The notes below the pieces were generated by a model, which worked only from the letters and a program-made list of their open reading frames with translations, searched no databases and was not told the DNA's origin. From Treponema sp. Marseille-Q4130 (GTDB taxonomy: Bacteria; Spirochaetota; Spirochaetia; Treponematales; Treponemataceae): a DNA stretch of 64,000 bases. Positions 60,793 through 64,000 of the stretch are shown here, one piece after another; within the stretch, counting starts at the first letter, position 1, and each line of letters starts with the position of its first letter. Position numbers and translations under genes: made by a program. The stretch is taken from assembly GCF_014334325.1 (NCBI RefSeq), contig NZ_JACSET010000008.1:1-64000 (forward strand), in the 5' to 3' direction.

Positions 60793-61482
60793 TTAAGGTT
60801 TCCGCTTCAGACTGCGCAAATATTTTTTGCGGTCGTCGGGAACGCGGTAACTTTCGATCGCTTTTTGAATCGTTTTGTTGTGCGTCCATACGTCGAGTTT
60901 TTTCTTTTCGATAAACGGAAGAGCGGCATCGTATTGTTTTGCGAGCGCCGTCGCAAAATACCACGCGATCATCATATTGATATAGTATTCGTCCGAACGT
61001 ATCTTTGAAACGAGGGCTGCGGACGAAAGCGTAAAACGTTCGTCGAGAAAAAAGCGCATGAGTATGCCGATGCCGAATCTCACCGTATAAGTTTTCCCCG
61101 ACGCGATCCATTCCTGCACTTTTTTGTACAGCGCGGGAATATTTTTTTCGAGCGCTTTCGGACTCATCGAATCGCAGGTCGCCCAGTTGTCGACGTAGGG
61201 CAAAAACTCGTCGAGCGCTGCGACGGTGTCGTCGAAATCGGCAATCGTTTCGATGATGAATGCGTGTACGTTGTTTTCTTCATAATAAACGTGCGGAAGA
61301 TTTTTAATAAATTTTTTTGCATCGGGGGTTTTTGCGAATTCTTTTGCAAAAGAGCGGAGAGCGGGAGTCCGTATGCCGATGATCGTTTCGCCCGGAAGCG
61401 TCGGCAAAAGCTTTTGCTGAAACCGCCGATAAACCGTATCCTGCATCGAAAATAATTTTTTTTGAAGCGCCGTTTTCGTCAT
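60793..61482 (-). CDS. AlkD-like DNA alkylation repair protein
   Basis: 229 residues of HEAT-like helices. GIRTPALRSFAKEF, WATCDSMSPKAL and RFGIGILMRFFLDE fit the AlkD family of DNA glycosylases acting on alkylated bases. The ATG at 61482 is six bases after TACACT. Confidence 0.88.
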   Translation of the reverse strand: MTKTALQKKLFSMQDTVYRRFQQKLLPTLPGETIIGIRTPALRSFAKEFAKTPDAKKFIKNLPHVYYEENNVHAFIIETIADFDDTVAALDEFLPYVDNWATCDSMSPKALEKNIPALYKKVQEWIASGKTYTVRFGIGILMRFFLDERFTLSSAALVSKIRSDEYYINMMIAWYFATALAKQYDAALPFIEKKKLDVWTHNKTIQKAIESYRVPDDRKKYLRSLKRKP

Positions 61483-61488
61483 AAAACG

Positions 61489-61517
61489 AGTGTAACCGAA
61501 ACGCGGGCAGGACGCAA
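61489..61517 (-). promoter_or_regulatory. Promoter giving a leaderless AlkD-like transcript
   Basis: TTGCGT, 17 bases, TACACT, then six bases to the ATG. Confidence 0.65.
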
Positions 61518-61572
61518 GGGAACGCATTGCATCACGTATATCGCGTAAAAGCCGACCGGCGCTGCGTATTTT

Positions 61573-62508
61573 TCAGTCCGTAAACAGCGGTGTCGACAGA
61601 TAGCGGTCGGCGGAATCGGGGAGCAGCACGACGATTGTTTTATCTTTAAATTCCGCGCGCTTTGCGACTTCGTATGCCGCCCACAGTGCGGCTCCGGACG
61701 AAATACCTGCGAGTATGCCTTCCGTTTTTGCGAAATCTTTTGCCGCCGAAAACGCATCTTCGCTTTTCACGGCGATGACTTCGTTATAGATTTTTTTGTC
61801 GAGCGTAGCGGGAATAAAGTTTGCGCCGATACCTTGGATTTTGTGCGGGCCGGCATAGCCTTCCGAAAGAAGCGGAGACGAAGCGGGCTCGACCGCAAAG
61901 ATTTTTACGTTTTTATTTTTTGTACGCAAAAATTTTCCGATGCCGGAAAGCGTACCTCCCGTTCCGACGCCTGCAACGAAAGCGTCGACGTGTCCGCTGC
62001 AGGCTTCCCAGATTTCGGGACCGGTCGTTTTGAAATGCGTTTCCGAGTTTACGGGATTCGTAAACTGGCTCGGGATAAAGCTGTGCGGCGTATTCTTTGC
62101 GATTTCATTCGCTTTTTCGACGGCACCTTTCATTCCCTGCGAGCCGTCCGTCAGTACGATTTCCGCGCCGTACGCCTTTAGTAAATTGCGCCGCTCGACG
62201 GACATCGTTTCGGGCATGGTTAAAACGACGCGCAGTCCGCAGCTCGCACATACCGATGCAAGTCCGATTCCCGTATTGCCGCTCGTCGGTTCGATGATGA
62301 CGGAATTTTTTTTGATTTTGCCCGTTTTGATTCCGTCGTTTATCATCGCTTTTGCGATGCGGTCTTTTACGCTTCCGGCGGGATTGAAGCATTCGAGCTT
62401 TGCGAGTATGCGTGCATGCAGTGCAAGGCGCTTTTCCGTATTTTTGATTTCGATGAGCGGTGTGTGTCCGATGCAGTCGGTTATTTTTGTCGGAATTTTT
62501 TCAGTCAC
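61573..62508 (-). CDS. cysK: Cysteine synthase
   Basis: 311 residues; O-acetylserine plus sulfide to cysteine with PLP. The PLP Lys is in NPAGSVKDRIAKAM (~45), the phosphate loop in PTSGNTGIGLASV, and GVGTGGTLSGIG is present. The start is a GTG at 62508 with GGAGG eight bases upstream. It follows the Rrf2 regulator by 20 bases. Confidence 0.95.
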   Translation of the reverse strand: MTEKIPTKITDCIGHTPLIEIKNTEKRLALHARILAKLECFNPAGSVKDRIAKAMINDGIKTGKIKKNSVIIEPTSGNTGIGLASVCASCGLRVVLTMPETMSVERRNLLKAYGAEIVLTDGSQGMKGAVEKANEIAKNTPHSFIPSQFTNPVNSETHFKTTGPEIWEACSGHVDAFVAGVGTGGTLSGIGKFLRTKNKNVKIFAVEPASSPLLSEGYAGPHKIQGIGANFIPATLDKKIYNEVIAVKSEDAFSAAKDFAKTEGILAGISSGAALWAAYEVAKRAEFKDKTIVVLLPDSADRYLSTPLFTD

Positions 62509-62528
62509 GACAGTTGCCTCCGTATATT

Positions 62529-62957
62529 TTAAATGCTGTAGTCGAGCGTTTCGGGAAGCACGGTGAGTTGGTCAAGCGTTATGCCGTCGAGGTACGCATT
62601 GATCACTTTTCCGAGTCCTTCCCACAGTTTTATGGTCGCGCAGATCGATTGGCGGCTGCATCCCGTCGCATTGGCTTCGAGGCAGCTCACCGGTGCCAAA
62701 TCGCCTTCGGTGATGCGCAGTATTTCGCCGACGGTATATTGATTTTTCGGCCTTGCGAGTTTGTATCCGCCCTGCGGTCCGCGTACGCTTTGCAAAAGCC
62801 CGTATTTGCTCAAAAGAGAAGTGATCTGTTCGAGGTATTTTATGGAAATGCCTTGCCGTTCCGAAATATCTTTCAGAGGGATAAATTCGTCCTGCTTGTG
62901 CTGAGCCAAGTCGATCATAAAGCGGAGCGCATATCTGCCGCGCGTTGATATTTTCAT
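62529..62957 (-). CDS. Rrf2-family regulator (CymR/IscR-like)
   Basis: 142 residues. The winged HTH MKISTRGRYALRFMIDLAQHK is diagnostic. Three Cys (C-x7-C-x5-C, residues ~93-107) could bind an Fe-S cluster as in IscR, with spacing not identical to E. coli IscR. Its place before cysK points to control of cysteine supply, as CymR does. Confidence 0.92.
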   Translation of the reverse strand: MKISTRGRYALRFMIDLAQHKQDEFIPLKDISERQGISIKYLEQITSLLSKYGLLQSVRGPQGGYKLARPKNQYTVGEILRITEGDLAPVSCLEANATGCSRQSICATIKLWEGLGKVINAYLDGITLDQLTVLPETLDYSI

Positions 62958-62976
62958 GTTTTCCTACTGAAAAACT

Positions 62977-63005
62977 AGTATATCCGATCGCTGCGATTTT
63001 GTAAA
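62977..63005 (-). promoter_or_regulatory. Promoter of the Rrf2-cysK operon
   Basis: TTTACA and TATACT are 17 bases apart. TACT-N8-AGTA just downstream of the -10 is a possible self-binding site. Confidence 0.7.
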
Positions 63006-63043
63006 GAAAAAGAAAGTTAATATAGAATTAATTTATTATACTA

Positions 63044-63071
63044 TTTACATTTTTAAAAAATGTGCTATAAT
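63044..63071 (+). promoter_or_regulatory. Promoter of the HD-domain protein gene
   Basis: TTTACA and consensus TATAAT are 16 bases apart, 44 bases before the ATG. Confidence 0.7.
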
Positions 63072-63115
63072 AGATTTAATTTCATTTTAAAAAGTTATAA
63101 AGTGAGAGAATTACA

Positions 63116-64000
63116 ATGCAGCCGAACTCAAGCGTTGATTTCTTCGACGAAAACGAACGTCGGGTAAATCAAGTTGTCGTAAAATTATACAGTTTATTCA
63201 CATTTGCGGGGCCGGTCATGCTCGCCGCGCGGTATTTCAATATCTTTCCGAAAGCGAATTATACGCTTTTATTTGCTTATACGCTTTTTTTCACAGTTTC
63301 AAGCATTTTTTTATTTTGGTTTATACGGCGCGTTCCGTACGCGCATTATACGAAATACATTACGCTCGGCGCGCTTGAGCTGCTCGTTATTTTCCTTTCG
63401 ATTATGCCGGGTATATCGGTTTTTATTTTGTATGTGCTCGTACCGGTATTGAGCTGCATGTATTATAAAAAGCACTTTACCTATCGGGTGATCATCGCCT
63501 GTTATATCATGATGATCGCGTCGCTGTATATCAGGAGTCGAGCGGTGCAGCCCTATCCTGCAGGAGCGCTTTACGGTATACGCTGGTTTATAACATACGG
63601 CAGCGGTTCAACGCTCGAATATATATTCTGCGTTATCCTTTCGTATAATGTCGTATCGTCGGCGCACGACAGTCTGCAAAAACAATATGAACAGGATATC
63701 CGTATCCGCGCCATGCAGACAAAGCTCATCGAGGGGTTTGCAAACCTCGTCGAGTCGAAGGACCACACGACGGGTGAGCACGTTAAGCGTACGAGCGAAT
63801 ACGTACGGCGTATCAGCTTAAAGCTGCGTGAACTCGGTCATTATACCGATGAGTTGACCGACGACGTTATCGATACGATGACGAAGGCGGCGCCGCTTCA
63901 CGATTTGGGAAAGATAAGCATTCCCGAAGACGTCCTTTCAAAGCCGGGACCGCTGACGAAACAGGAATTCGAAATGATAAGACGGCATCCGCTGTACGGT
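63116..64000 (+). CDS. Membrane HD-GYP-type phosphodiesterase, cut by the window end
   Basis: The first 295 codons are in the window. About five to six membrane segments (~22-190) are followed by a short coiled linker and an HD domain: LVESKDHTTGEHVKRTS and AAPLHDLGKISIPEDVLSKPGPLT are the HD-GYP signature, but the GYP part lies beyond the edge. If complete it would break down cyclic-di-GMP. Confidence 0.87.
   Translation, partial: MQPNSSVDFFDENERRVNQVVVKLYSLFTFAGPVMLAARYFNIFPKANYTLLFAYTLFFTVSSIFLFWFIRRVPYAHYTKYITLGALELLVIFLSIMPGISVFILYVLVPVLSCMYYKKHFTYRVIIACYIMMIASLYIRSRAVQPYPAGALYGIRWFITYGSGSTLEYIFCVILSYNVVSSAHDSLQKQYEQDIRIRAMQTKLIEGFANLVESKDHTTGEHVKRTSEYVRRISLKLRELGHYTDELTDDVIDTMTKAAPLHDLGKISIPEDVLSKPGPLTKQEFEMIRRHPLYG

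Noticed and set aside
1-64000. tRNA or rRNA genes
   Set aside because: I looked for T-loop and conserved rRNA stretches while reading and saw none I could support.

Overview
The window most likely comes from the chromosome of an oral or host-associated Treponema (Spirochaetota) of moderate G+C. The pointers are a three-gene locus that matches the dentilisin operon (prcB-prcA-prtP), leucine-rich-repeat lipoproteins of the BspA type, several lipoprotein signals, TRAP transporters and the general gene content. The genus call is inference; no rRNA or tRNA gene is visible.

Layout. Positions 1-10 kb carry, mostly on the minus strand, an exported LRR protein, fmt, def, hisD and a partner-switching set: a STAS antagonist and two tandem membrane SpoIIE/PP2C-type proteins, one of which has lost its catalytic aspartates. 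A plus-strand 2-keto-3-deoxygluconate-type kinase follows. 10-15 kb hold mgsA and the dentilisin-like operon. 15-18 kb hold a folate cyclo-ligase, a PIN toxin pair, a lone groES and an exported alpha/beta hydrolase. 18.5-24.2 kb are accessory: a 12-repeat LRR lipoprotein, a shortened two-component pair, a BrnTA module between two ~127-bp direct repeats, and a threonine-synthase homologue lacking the PLP lysine. 24.7-32 kb hold a DUF937 protein, ilvC, a two-gene HU operon whose second product is a membrane-anchored HU protein with a LysM-like end, a TSCPD protein and GTP-dependent PEPCK. 32-34.4 kb are an A+T-rich toxin-antitoxin island. 34.7-40 kb hold a small membrane protein, a 10-repeat BspA-like lipoprotein and a second two-component operon with shared operator-like sites. 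40-52 kb are tdk and a large sugar or sugar-acid cluster (two full TRAP transporters plus a third binding protein, a DHDPS-family lyase, a FadR-type regulator, L-fucose isomerase and a YhcH protein). 52.5-64 kb hold a GGDEF protein, RNA-modification and housekeeping genes (RsmI-like, THUMP methyltransferase, Ate/Bpt, argC, AlkD-like, cysK with an Rrf2 regulator), a patatin and the start of an HD-domain signalling protein.

Two themes cross the whole window. First, a dispersed, structured element (five copies or fragments) sits on the sense side just upstream of genes. It ends in the ribosome-binding site of the next gene, and its stems differ between copies by compensatory changes. Second, at least seven genes (hisD, thrC-like, an HU gene, argC, the AlkD homologue, the THUMP methyltransferase and a response-regulator operon) have a promoter -10 box only 6-9 bases before an ATG with no Shine-Dalgarno sequence, which predicts leaderless mRNAs.
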